This document shows, in pieces, positions 1 through 7,352 of a stretch of DNA of 9,327 nucleotides. Under the pieces are notes generated by a model, which saw only the letters and a list, made by a program, of their open reading frames with translations, was not told the DNA's origin and made no database searches. Each line of letters opens with the position of its first letter. The first letter of the stretch is position 1. Source of the stretch: Bacteroidia bacterium (GTDB taxonomy: Bacteria; Bacteroidota; Bacteroidia; Bacteroidales; Azobacteroidaceae). The translations under genes were made by a program, and so were the position numbers. The stretch is taken from assembly GCA_025999255.1 (NCBI GenBank), contig BNXB01000050.1:1-9327 (forward strand), in the 5' to 3' direction.

Positions 1-3000
1 AGTCCGCTCAGGGTTCCGCTGTAACGGATACCGGTGAGTACCGTTTCACACTTCGGGGTGAATTCCATCGTTATCTTTATTTCCCGGTCGACATCCGTAC
101 TACCTGGGGCCAGGTAACCCGGCAACAGGAAGTCTGCGCCCGGACTGATGAAAACCGTGTTGGTCGTTCCCAAAGTGCTGTTGATGGCCAAAAGGGCGCT
201 CTCCAGAGCAGCCGGAACAGCGACAAGGGGACTACCGGCAGAATATTCTATCATTGCCGAATTTGCCGTATATTCTTGGCCTGCCGGTATCGTCAGGTTC
301 AGGCCCGGGTCTTTCACTGCTCCCTGGCTGCTCAAGGAATTCAATCCTACGGTTACCGTATAAGGAGTATTGTACGTCAGAATAGCATTCGATACCGATA
401 CCGAACCGCCGATAGTAGCAGGGGCGGAAGTGATGCTCAATTCCTTGTTCGAACCCACATGGTCGTAATCTGTCAGGTTCAGGGCGGAACCCGTGGTCGG
501 TGTCCAGGAGGTATCGTCGAAATCGGCTACCGTATAGATTTTTATCTTGTCAGTAGTCGAACAGTCGTTACTGCCCCCATACGTGAAGTTCAACGTGTAG
601 GATAAAGTAGAACCGGAAGTCATCAAATCCGATACTTTTATCCAGCGGCCTTCGAAGCCTTCGCCGGTTGCAACAGCCGCGCCTCCTCCGGTAGGGGTCA
701 ACGACAGGTTGCTCACATTGCCCGTGACATACAACCAGACCTGCTTCAGGTCGATACTGTTCGGATTACCGACCGTAACTACCGGAATACTCAAGCTAGA
801 TCCATACGCCGGTAAACTGCTTGTGCTCAGACTTAGACTTGTGGAAGCCCCCGAGTAGATAAGTTGAGAATTTCCAGATGATACCACATTCTTCTCACCA
901 TCCACGATATTATTATCATAGATGATTTGTTGATTTGCCAGAGAAGTCCCTAACGGGGCTCCACGAGTAGCCCGGACACTAACGGCATAGTTCATGTCAA
1001 AACGATCGTCCGGAAGCATCCATAAACCGGGAGCCATAGTACCGGCTCCTTTATAATCAGGATCATAAAACCGGGTGAAATCATAAGTATAGACATTACC
1101 AACAACAGATTCGGGTTCTACAATCCGGGTACGTTGATAAGAAGAATCCCTGGCTGTAAGATTTATTCTTACCTGCTCAATAACATATCCGTCAGGCATG
1201 GTATAAATTGCTTTCTTATGCCAACGATGATTCCTGTATTCATTTTTAAAATATGGGCTGGGTAAGTAATTATGATGGAAAATATCAATACCATTAAGCA
1301 GTGTACTAACTGTGGGAGTTGAAAAATAAACAACCCTCTGGTCTCCTCCCCAGAATCCAATCCAGGGATCTAGATCATAGATACCGATTGAGGTATGCAA
1401 CTTATCTTCTCCATGTCGTTGTGCAGGCTGGGTCGGATCCGTTTCGTCAATTTCACTTACATATGCTTCTCCTGTTATAGAATATCTTGTATTACCCGTG
1501 TTAGTAACTTTAAATGGAAGAGTAATCTCAAAATTACTTCCTCCTTTAATTGTATTGGCAACATCGTCCCTATAGCGGAGATATACTTTTTTTGAGTTGA
1601 CAAGAGTATAAGATACCGGGTAAGTAATTCCATCAATTGTTATTTGCGCCTCTGGTTCATTGAAAGAAATACTTGTACCAAAATTTATCCCTTCGACAGA
1701 AAGTAAAGCATACAAGTTTTTATATATCGTTGCCGGAGGACCAAGAATCGTTCCTTTCCATTTAACATAACCGGAATCCCCTACCATGTAGATATTATGA
1801 ATTATTTCTCCATCCAAAGCAATTGTACCGTCATCCGGACGACTATCATTATTAGAATCTTTCAAACCTTTGGTTGTACGGGTCAATACCAGGTCATTCA
1901 ACATCACTCCATCCTGCTTGCAAAGCATGGTCAATGATTGAAATACTTGCGAAATACGTTGCATACTTGGCCGCAAAGGGTCTGTTCCGTTATTCGGATT
2001 ATAGTCTAACCAGTAAGTAGCGACAGAATCGACATTCGCCGTAGTGCTTTGGCAGGTTCCCGCTTTTAGTTTTACCTGTAACCAACCATTATATCCTGAG
2101 GTTTGATATCTTAGAGAATATAAGCCGTTACCATGATCTGTAGTACTAATCGGATTGATAAAGCTGGAAGCATCATAAGTTCCTATCTTCACGGCATCCG
2201 TAATATTTGCTCCGTCAAGACTTACCCAGGAAGGAAGTTGTATATAAACATCTGTCGAGGAATTTCTTGCTGCATACGAATCTCCACCGGTATATAATTG
2301 TAATTGATGAACAATACTTTCCCCTGCTCGGAAAGAAACTGATTGTGGTAGTCCGAAAAAGAGTGGAGGGACTGAATAAGTAATAGTAGCAGGTTGTGTT
2401 ACTACATTGGATCCGGCTATACCACACTTATTATTGGCGGTGGCTCCCCTTCCAACCCCATAAAGTTGCATTCCAGAAGTATACCATATAGATTTTTCTG
2501 CATGATCGTAAATATTACCCTGAATTATCCCCCAACGTATTTTCACTTCTTCTCCAACCGGCAATATATCCGGAATATTAACCGTAACCTGATATGGTTG
2601 ATTCAAAGCTGTTGATTTCAGGTTCCTGTAATTTGTATTACCTATTCTGCTAATTACACTAAACATATCACGTGTTACCTTTACCTCCGGACCATTATTA
2701 ATGCTATAATAGACATCACTCGTATCCGTGTAACAATACACATTATAACTCGGATACAATACAATCTGTAAATCATAAGCATCTGCAGAACCTGTATTTT
2801 TATAAATCTGATAAACTTTTGCCGGGGTAACTCCGTCGATAGGAACTCCGTAAATAGTTGTATCAGCGCCCGTCACAGGACTAATATAGGAAGACTTTAC
2901 ATGTGCTAAAGTCGGTAACCCTGCTATTCCCGGAATATTCATCGTCAGGGTAGTTCCTGCGTGGGTAACACAATTACTCGCTGCCGGATATTGTACCGAA

Positions 3001-3845
3001 GTCGTGATAGGTCTTGCGCCGCAACGACTGCTTTTCGCCTTGAATTTTAGTATCTTGGGGGTACTGCCCAGTTTCCCTGACATATTCGTGGCAGCTCTCA
3101 GCGTTATCTTTGCTACCATCGATGTCCCGCTGATAGCATTGGAGGTTGGTGTTATCGGGGCTCCGTCCAGTGTAAAATCACTGAATGTCGCATACCGGCT
3201 TGCAGTCAACGTCACAATAAAGGACGAAGCTTCTCCGTTCTGGGCGTCCAGCTTCAATTCAAAGTATTTTTCATCATTCCCGTCAACATAATTTTGTACC
3301 GGGGCATCGCTCTGTACCCGAATATTCGGTACCTGAACTCCGATTGTAACATTTTTTTCTCCACCGGTGGTTACCGGAATCGTATTTGACAATACTTTTA
3401 CCGTCGCAGTGGAATTATTCACTGCCGAACAGGCTGCACTCACCTTTAATCGTATAAATACCGCTTCTCCGACTTTCAGCGTGTTAGTGTTCGAGGTGAA
3501 GCTCACCGTAACTTTTTGGCCTGAAACTGCCGGGGGGTCATAAGTTATTGAACCTGTATGTCCAGTACCGTTTTCAATCCCACCATAGCTGATTCCGGCA
3601 GGAAGAGTTACTTCCAGCTTGGCAGTCGCAATCTCGGCTACCGTCGGGGTAAAGTAAACATCCAGGTAGCCCGGATCGTCCAAGGCCGTCAATGTCGCCG
3701 GACTCAACAGGGGATATGTCGAAGTCCAGGAGACCGTTTGCGCCTGCAGGATAAAACCTGACAGGACAAACATCAGAAGAAACCCGTACAACCGTAGCTG
3801 ATTCATCCGGGTCGTGTTGTGTCGTGTTGTTAGTGTTTGTTTCAT
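1..3845 (-). CDS. Giant secreted DUF11-like repeat protein, surface adhesin candidate (3' end outside window)
   Basis: The minus strand is open without a stop from ATG at 3845 to the left edge, giving 1,281 residues of an incomplete protein. A signal peptide is evident: a polar/basic start, a hydrophobic core at about residues 20-33 (YGFLLMFVLSGFIL) and cleavage near LQAQ (33-36). A second in-frame ATG at 3806 (Met14) would give a more ordinary signal peptide. The rest is Thr/Ser/Val/Gly-rich beta sequence with recurring DUF11-like features. Examples are 'LPAG.xY' strands at 80-87 and 1185-1192, and strand-then-Cys motifs around C139, C275, C598, C1095 and C1266. An Asp/Asn-rich loop resembling thrombospondin type-3 calcium sites lies at 663-673 (DSNNDSRPDDG). 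Proteins of this kind in Bacteroidota are exported and often end in a type IX secretion or gliding-associated sorting domain; that end is not visible here. An adhesin or surface-layer role is inference. G+C falls in the middle third. Confidence 0.87.
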   Translation of the reverse strand, partial: MKQTLTTRHNTTRMNQLRLYGFLLMFVLSGFILQAQTVSWTSTYPLLSPATLTALDDPGYLDVYFTPTVAEIATAKLEVTLPAGISYGGIENGTGHTGSITYDPPAVSGQKVTVSFTSNTNTLKVGEAVFIRLKVSAACSAVNNSTATVKVLSNTIPVTTGGEKNVTIGVQVPNIRVQSDAPVQNYVDGNDEKYFELKLDAQNGEASSFIVTLTASRYATFSDFTLDGAPITPTSNAISGTSMVAKITLRAATNMSGKLGSTPKILKFKAKSSRCGARPITTSVQYPAASNCVTHAGTTLTMNIPGIAGLPTLAHVKSSYISPVTGADTTIYGVPIDGVTPAKVYQIYKNTGSADAYDLQIVLYPSYNVYCYTDTSDVYYSINNGPEVKVTRDMFSVISRIGNTNYRNLKSTALNQPYQVTVNIPDILPVGEEVKIRWGIIQGNIYDHAEKSIWYTSGMQLYGVGRGATANNKCGIAGSNVVTQPATITYSVPPLFFGLPQSVSFRAGESIVHQLQLYTGGDSYAARNSSTDVYIQLPSWVSLDGANITDAVKIGTYDASSFINPISTTDHGNGLYSLRYQTSGYNGWLQVKLKAGTCQSTTANVDSVATYWLDYNPNNGTDPLRPSMQRISQVFQSLTMLCKQDGVMLNDLVLTRTTKGLKDSNNDSRPDDGTIALDGEIIHNIYMVGDSGYVKWKGTILGPPATIYKNLYALLSVEGINFGTSISFNEPEAQITIDGITYPVSYTLVNSKKVYLRYRDDVANTIKGGSNFEITLPFKVTNTGNTRYSITGEAYVSEIDETDPTQPAQRHGEDKLHTSIGIYDLDPWIGFWGGDQRVVYFSTPTVSTLLNGIDIFHHNYLPSPYFKNEYRNHRWHKKAIYTMPDGYVIEQVRINLTARDSSYQRTRIVEPESVVGNVYTYDFTRFYDPDYKGAGTMAPGLWMLPDDRFDMNYAVSVRATRGAPLGTSLANQQIIYDNNIVDGEKNVVSSGNSQLIYSGASTSLSLSTSSLPAYGSSLSIPVVTVGNPNSIDLKQVWLYVTGNVSNLSLTPTGGGAAVATGEGFEGRWIKVSDLMTSGSTLSYTLNFTYGGSNDCSTTDKIKIYTVADFDDTSWTPTTGSALNLTDYDHVGSNKELSITSAPATIGGSVSVSNAILTYNTPYTVTVGLNSLSSQGAVKDPGLNLTIPAGQEYTANSAMIEYSAGSPLVAVPAALESALLAINSTLGTTNTVFISPGADFLLPGYLAPGSTDVDREIKITMEFTPKCETVLTGIRYSGTLSG

Positions 3846-3894
3846 GTGCTTATATATATATAAATAATAAATAAATTTAATGATCATCCCATTC

Positions 3895-3913
3895 CCCAAG
3901 GCGATGCCTTGGG
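3895..3913. repeat. Perfect 8-bp inverted repeat with 3-nt loop
   Basis: CCCAAGGC (3895-3902), loop GAT, GCCTTGGG (3906-3913) form a perfect hairpin. A second small hairpin, GGCT-TTC-AGCC, follows at 3927-3937. The block around 3891-3940 resembles, from memory, dispersed intergenic palindromic repeats found in Bacteroidota and related phyla; this family assignment is a recollection and was not searched. It lies about 50 bp upstream of the giant gene's start on the minus strand, so it would sit in or next to that gene's promoter or leader. There is no U-tract next to it, so it does not look like an intrinsic terminator. Confidence 0.7.
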
Positions 3914-4119
3914 CTGGAATATATTGGGCTTTCAGCCTGATGAAAACTCTGCCAATCCCCGGACATCACTCTCCCGCAAACATTCACAAACACACACATA
4001 CTTTTTCCGATTTGAATAAACATAGTACGTCCTGTTTTCACAAACGGGAATACCGACTTCAAATAAGATTCTTCTAATGAAACAAGGGAAATAACGCCGG
4101 GGAAATCGGCAGACTTTAT

Positions 4120-4174
4120 AATTGACAATTGACAATTGCAATTGACAATTGACAATTGACAATTGATAATTGAT
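4120..4174. repeat. AATTGAC heptanucleotide tandem array
   Basis: Units read AATTGAC at 4120, 4127, 4140, 4147 and 4154, a 6-nt AATTGC unit at 4134, and AATTGAT variants at 4161 and 4168. The one-base deletion creates a 12-nt perfect palindrome, CAATTGCAATTG, at 4133-4144. There are no spacers, so this is a simple tandem repeat rather than a CRISPR array. Arrays of this kind are common between genes in Bacteroidota and can vary in copy number by slippage. No function is evident. Confidence 0.9.
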
Positions 4175-4205
4175 AATGAACTTCGCATGAAAATTCATTG
4201 TCAAT

Positions 4206-4244
4206 AAAAAAAGCTTCCCTAAATTCAAAGAATTTAAGAAAGCT
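4206..4244 (-). terminator. Strong intrinsic terminator on the minus strand
   Basis: Minus-strand RNA from 4244 folds into a continuous 15-bp stem. AGCUU pairs with AAGCU, UCU pairs with GGG (two U.G wobbles around one C-G), UAAAUUC pairs with GAAUUUA, and the loop is UUU. Six U residues follow immediately (4211-4206). In plus-strand RNA the same central triplets oppose C with A twice, and the nearest U-run is displaced by several bases, so the sequence fits termination of minus-strand transcription. No annotated minus-strand gene lies upstream of it: trpB starts at 4565 on the other strand. Confidence 0.7.
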
Positions 4245-4302
4245 ATGTATTTGTTTTTTAGAAATTTTCGATTATATTGACGCGCGAGGGAGGCTAGATG
4301 AG

Positions 4303-4327
4303 TCTCTCTCTCTCTCTCTCTCTCTCT
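4303..4327. repeat. (TC)12 microsatellite
   Basis: Twelve TC units plus a final T, uninterrupted (GA on the minus strand). Dinucleotide tracts of this length are rare in bacterial chromosomes and prone to slipped-strand change. It lies within the candidate minus-strand transcript and about 240 bp before the trpB start. The strand asymmetry (all pyrimidine on plus) could also favour triplex-type structure; that is inference. Confidence 0.95.
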
Positions 4328-4431
4328 AATATAAATATCAAATCAACCAAATTTAAAGTGTTAAATTTAGTTAAAAATTCATTCGAAAGATTAGCGAAAG
4401 TAAGCTGCATTTAGAATATATGTTTTGCTTG

Positions 4432-4439
4432 CAAATATA
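4432..4439 (-). promoter_or_regulatory. Bacteroidota -7 promoter box on the minus strand
   Basis: The minus strand reads TATATTTG, an exact match to the TAnnTTTG -7 consensus, within an AT-rich context. A well-placed -33 TTTG is missing: the nearest TTG-containing sites lie about 14 and 30 bp upstream. This lowers confidence. It would drive transcription leftward into the candidate small transcript. Confidence 0.4.
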
Positions 4440-4505
4440 ATATTTTTTTATAACAAGAAAAAATCGTGCCAAAAATTCCATGAATGGGTACAAATCAATA
4501 AATTA

Positions 4506-4537
4506 TTTGATAAATTGAAATATTTTTTATTACTTTG
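4506..4537 (+). promoter_or_regulatory. Predicted trpB promoter (TTTG-N20-TTACTTTG)
   Basis: TTTG at 4506-4509 and TTACTTTG at 4530-4537 (one mismatch to TAnnTTTG) are separated by 20 bp, matching the Bacteroidota -33/-7 layout. Transcription would begin near 4543, leaving a leader of about 20 nt before ATG 4565. That leader has no room for a riboswitch or trp attenuator, so this trpB is not visibly controlled by a leader mechanism. Confidence 0.55.
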
Positions 4538-4564
4538 CATGCAATTTTAAAGTTTTAAATTGAT

Positions 4565-5938
4565 ATGGCTAACAAAAAAATTATTTTAAGTGAGAATGAA
4601 ATACCAGAAGCTTGGTACAATATAGTAGCGGACATGCCTAACAAGCCTCTCCCTCCTTTGAACCCTGCAACCAAACAGCCATTGAATCCGGAAGATCTGG
4701 AAGCTATTTTTGCCAAAGAAGTTATTTCACAGGAAATATCGCAGGATAAATGGATCGAAATTCCGGAGGAAGTCCGCGAATTATACAAAATCTGGCGTCC
4801 TACTCCTTTAGTACGTGCAACTGGCCTGGAAAAAGCGCTGGATACTCCCGCTCATATTTATTTCAAAAATGAAGGAGTAAGCCCCGTCGGTTCGCATAAA
4901 CTCAATTCGGCGTTACCTCAAGCTTACTATAACAAAAAACAAGGTATCAAACGGTTGACTACAGAAACGGGAGCCGGACAATGGGGAGCTGCCCTGAGTT
5001 TTGCATGTAGTCTTTTTGGCCTGGAACTGGATGTTTTCATGGTAAAAGTAAGCTATGGACAAAAGCCTTACCGTAGAAGTATGATGCAAACCTGGGGAGC
5101 AGATGTGGTTGCTTCTCCAAGTAACCTGACTGAAGCCGGGAGAAAGATCCTGCAAAAGGATCCGAACAATTCCGGAAGTCTGGGAATAGCTATTTCCGAA
5201 GCAGTAGAAATGGCTGTAAGAGACCCGGAAACAAGATATACACTCGGAAGTGTCTTGAATCACGTCATCCTGCATCAAACCATTATCGGACTGGAAGCAG
5301 AAAAGCAAATGGAGATTGCAGGAGAATTCCCGGAAATAGTGATCGGTTGTTTCGGCGGAGGATCTAACTTTTCAGGAATAAGTTTCCCATTCCTGCGTCA
5401 TCAGTTAACGGGAGGAAAAAATCTGCGAATCATAGCAGCAGAACCTGCCAGCTGTCCCAAATTAAGCCGGGGAAAATTCGAATACGATTTCGGGGATACA
5501 GTCGGTCTGACTCCCCTCCTCCCCATGTACACTTTGGGTCATGATTTTCAACCGGCTGATATCCACGCCGGAGGATTACGTTATCACGGGGCAGGAACTC
5601 TTGTCAGTCAACTGTGTAAAGACGGTTTCGTCGAGATACAAGACATTCCCCAGTTAGAAACTTTCGAGGCCGGAATGTTATTTGCCAATACGGAAGGAAT
5701 TATTCCCGCTCCCGAATCTACACATGCTATTGCATCAGCTATCCGGGAAGCCAGGAAAGCAAAAGAAGAAGGAAAGGCAAAAACAATCTTATTCTGCCTT
5801 TCAGGTCACGGACTAATCGATATGTCGGCTTATGATCAGTACCTTGCAGGAACAATGCGTAATTATTCATTGTCCGATGAAGAAATCGCCAAATCGGTTA
5901 GTAACCTGGAAACTATTGCCTCAAACTTTACAGTTTAG
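4565..5938 (+). CDS. trpB: Tryptophan synthase beta chain, long TrpB2 type
   Basis: A 457-residue pyridoxal-phosphate enzyme that joins indole and L-serine to give L-tryptophan in the cytoplasm. The cofactor lysine is K112 in SHKLNSA. The catalytic glutamate is E134 in TETGAGQWG. The phosphate-binding loop is GGGSN (264-268), and the pyridine-nitrogen serine is S413 in CLSGHG. The length, the extended N-terminus and the HAGGLRYHG segment (334-342) mark the TrpB2 branch rather than the ~400-residue TrpB1 that pairs with TrpA. TrpB2 enzymes often work without TrpA, and a role in indole salvage (or serine deamination) has been proposed for them. No trpA or other trp gene is adjacent, and the gene has its own promoter, which fits a stand-alone role. 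The start is the first ATG, preceded by an AT-rich leader without a Shine-Dalgarno sequence. The role of this particular copy is inference. Confidence 0.93.
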   Translation: MANKKIILSENEIPEAWYNIVADMPNKPLPPLNPATKQPLNPEDLEAIFAKEVISQEISQDKWIEIPEEVRELYKIWRPTPLVRATGLEKALDTPAHIYFKNEGVSPVGSHKLNSALPQAYYNKKQGIKRLTTETGAGQWGAALSFACSLFGLELDVFMVKVSYGQKPYRRSMMQTWGADVVASPSNLTEAGRKILQKDPNNSGSLGIAISEAVEMAVRDPETRYTLGSVLNHVILHQTIIGLEAEKQMEIAGEFPEIVIGCFGGGSNFSGISFPFLRHQLTGGKNLRIIAAEPASCPKLSRGKFEYDFGDTVGLTPLLPMYTLGHDFQPADIHAGGLRYHGAGTLVSQLCKDGFVEIQDIPQLETFEAGMLFANTEGIIPAPESTHAIASAIREARKAKEEGKAKTILFCLSGHGLIDMSAYDQYLAGTMRNYSLSDEEIAKSVSNLETIASNFTV

Positions 5939-6016
5939 CCTCTTTACCGGAATATGTTTTATATCAAGCCTATGCACAATAAAACGTAAAACGCATAACA
6001 TATAATGTACAACATT

Positions 6017-6048
6017 TTTGGAAATCTGAAGATTTATTCTCAAATTTG
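6017..6048 (+). promoter_or_regulatory. Predicted thyA-folA promoter (TTTG-N20-CAAATTTG)
   Basis: TTTG (6017-6020) and CAAATTTG (6041-6048, one mismatch to TAnnTTTG) are 20 bp apart, the same spacing as at trpB. The -7 box ends 21 nt before ATG 6070. This placement puts the possible TTG start at 6046 inside the promoter box, which supports ATG 6070 as the true start. The 131-bp gap from trpB shows no clear terminator hairpin, so some read-through from trpB is possible. Confidence 0.5.
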
Positions 6049-6069
6049 AATTCCAAAAACAAAATTTCA

Positions 6070-6864
6070 ATGAAACAATACCTGGATTTACTGAACCGTG
6101 TATTATCGGAAGGCGTGAAAAAGGAAGATCGTACCGGAACCGGTACATTGAGTATTTTCGGTCATCAAATGCGGTTCGGTATGGAGGACGGATTTCCATT
6201 ACTGACCACTAAAAAACTCCATCTCAAATCAATAATTTACGAATTATTATGGTTTCTGAAGGGAGATACAAATATCAAATATTTAAATGACAACGGTGTT
6301 CGGATATGGAATGAATGGGCCGATGAAAAGGGTGATTTAGGACATATTTATGGTTACCAGTGGAGATCCTGGCCGGATTATAACGGTGGACATATCGACC
6401 AGATTTCAGAAGTGATTCATACAATCAGGAATAATCCGGATTCCCGTCGAATCATTGTCAATTCCTGGAACGTAGGAGATTTAAGAAACATGAACCTCCC
6501 TCCATGCCATACTTTTTTCCAGTTTTATGTGGCGGATGGTAAACTCAGCATGCAACTTTACCAACGTAGCGCCGATATTTTCCTGGGCGTTCCCTTCAAC
6601 ATCGCATCATATGCTTTGTTATTGAAAATGATGGCTCAGATAACCGGACTCAAAGAAGGCGATTTTGTACATACTTTAGGAGATGCCCATATCTACCTCA
6701 ACCACCTGGAACAGGTAAAACTGCAATTGAGCCGCGAACCCAGACATTTACCGGATATGATAATCAAACCGGATATAAAAAATATTTTTAACTTTCAATA
6801 TGAGGACTTCCGGCTACAAAATTACGACCCTCATCCCCATATCAAAGGAGAAGTTGCCGTATGA
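6070..6864 (+). CDS. thyA: Thymidylate synthase
   Basis: Converts dUMP and 5,10-methylene-tetrahydrofolate to dTMP and dihydrofolate; a cytoplasmic homodimer in the family. From ATG 6070 the protein is 264 residues, the same length as E. coli ThyA and colinear with it. The nucleophile is C146 in LPPCH. The phosphate-binding arginines R21, R126, R127 and R166 are present, as are D169, N177 and the H207/Y209 pair that contact the nucleotide. The C-terminus ends in the usual VAV/VAI-like tail (EVAV). A TTG at 6046 would add eight residues not found in the family and would overlap the predicted -7 promoter box, so it is rejected. The stop codon overlaps the folA start as ATGA, implying translational coupling. 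Composition resembles trpB and folA; nothing is broken or missing. Confidence 0.98.
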   Translation: MKQYLDLLNRVLSEGVKKEDRTGTGTLSIFGHQMRFGMEDGFPLLTTKKLHLKSIIYELLWFLKGDTNIKYLNDNGVRIWNEWADEKGDLGHIYGYQWRSWPDYNGGHIDQISEVIHTIRNNPDSRRIIVNSWNVGDLRNMNLPPCHTFFQFYVADGKLSMQLYQRSADIFLGVPFNIASYALLLKMMAQITGLKEGDFVHTLGDAHIYLNHLEQVKLQLSREPRHLPDMIIKPDIKNIFNFQYEDFRLQNYDPHPHIKGEVAV

Positions 6865-7352
6865 TCATCTCAATCATCGTCGCCATAGCAAAAAACAATG
6901 AAATAGGACGTGGGAATGACCTTCTCTGGAGGCTTCCTGCCGATCTAAAACGTTTCAAAGAACTAACAACCGGCCACACCATTATCATGGGTAGAAAAAC
7001 CTTTGAATCGTTACCCAAAGGAGCGCTTCCCAATCGCAGGAATATCATATTGAGCCGTGATACCGACGTTTCATATGAAAATTGCGAAATGTATTCGTCT
7101 TTAGACGCCGCTTTGATTAAATCAATCAATGAAGAAGAGGTTTTTATAATCGGGGGTGGTCAGGTATATAATCAAGCCCTGGCCTTAGCCGACAAACTAT
7201 ATCTGACCAGGGTACATGCCGAATTTCCGGAAGCCGATACCTTCTTCCCTGTGATCGACTGGTCCAAATGGCAGGAAACTTCCCGCGAAACCCAGCCGGC
7301 CGACGAGAAGAATCCTTATTCATTTACTTTTTATGAATTCGAGCGGGTGTGA
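6861..7352 (+). CDS. folA: Dihydrofolate reductase
   Basis: Reduces dihydrofolate to tetrahydrofolate with NADPH, regenerating the cofactor consumed by the ThyA reaction encoded just upstream. The 163 residues match the usual 159-165. The substrate-binding acid is D28 in LPADLKRFK, preceded by W23 of the mobile Met20-like loop ([11 protein letters not shown]). The NADPH-binding segments are GRKTFESLP (44-52) and IIGGGQVY (96-103), and the conserved threonine is T116 in LYLTRV. The LLW sequence in place of PW looks usual for Bacteroidota, and nothing suggests an acquired trimethoprim-resistance enzyme; this is a chromosomal housekeeping form by context and composition. The start ATG overlaps the thyA stop by 4 nt. 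The last 22 bp overlap the 3' end of the convergent purL gene, leaving no space for a separate terminator. Confidence 0.98.
   Translation: MIISIIVAIAKNNEIGRGNDLLWRLPADLKRFKELTTGHTIIMGRKTFESLPKGALPNRRNIILSRDTDVSYENCEMYSSLDAALIKSINEEEVFIIGGGQVYNQALALADKLYLTRVHAEFPEADTFFPVIDWSKWQETSRETQPADEKNPYSFTFYEFERV

Larger units (their letters stand above)
4206..4426 (-). ncRNA. Candidate small transcript between orphan promoter box and terminator
   Basis: A perfect TAnnTTTG box (4439-4432) and a strong intrinsic terminator (4244-4206), both on the minus strand, bracket about 220 nt with no known gene. I infer a transcript beginning about 6 nt after the box. It could be a small RNA, or encode a short peptide. 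An ATG at 4410 lies 21 nt beyond the box, the same spacing as box-to-ATG in thyA, and opens a 38-codon frame ending at TAG 4296-4294 that includes (Glu-Arg)4 from the GA tract. It could also be a leader with an attenuator for the giant minus-strand gene. No known RNA family is recognised. Start and nature are inferred; neither transcription nor translation is shown. Confidence 0.3.
3846..4564. other. Repeat-rich intergenic region between divergent genes
   Basis: This 719-bp stretch separates the giant minus-strand gene from the plus-strand trpB. I see no convincing protein gene. Short open frames on both strands at about 3877-4228 run through low-complexity repeats and look incidental. The region holds, left to right, an AT-rich leader for the minus gene, a perfect hairpin, about 180 bp of unassigned sequence, a heptanucleotide array, a minus-strand terminator, a (TC)12 tract, a minus-strand -7 box and the trpB promoter. 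Smaller structure: 4031-4048 can fold as a 7-bp stem with a TCAC loop (CCTGTTT/AAACGGG) in plus-strand RNA. Confidence 0.8.

Noticed and set aside
148..3761. Several plus-strand open frames of 66-109 codons opposite the giant gene
   Set aside because: The minus strand is continuously open for 1,281 codons with a signal peptide and coherent protein composition; the plus-strand frames have no family features and overlap one another.
3872..3899. Possible promoter for the giant gene: TTG (3899-3897) and TAAATTTA (3879-3872) on minus
   Set aside because: The -7 match lacks the final G, the spacing is 17 rather than about 20 bp, and the -33 part lies inside the hairpin; too weak to list.
4120..4174. 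CRISPR-like array
   Set aside because: Units are 7 nt with no spacers; it is a simple tandem repeat.
3877..4228. Minus-strand frames of 98 and 103 codons and a plus-strand frame of 65 codons
   Set aside because: They run through the AATTGAC array and the hairpin block, overlap each other in different frames and show no protein family; they look like open frames in repeat DNA.
4212..4260. Terminator on the plus strand ending in the T-rich 4248-4260 stretch
   Set aside because: On plus the stem has two C-A mismatches and the T-run is displaced and broken; no plus-strand gene precedes it. The minus reading is far better.
6046..6069. Upstream TTG start for thyA
   Set aside because: ATG 6070 gives exactly the 264-residue E. 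coli-like protein, and the TTG overlaps the predicted -7 promoter box.
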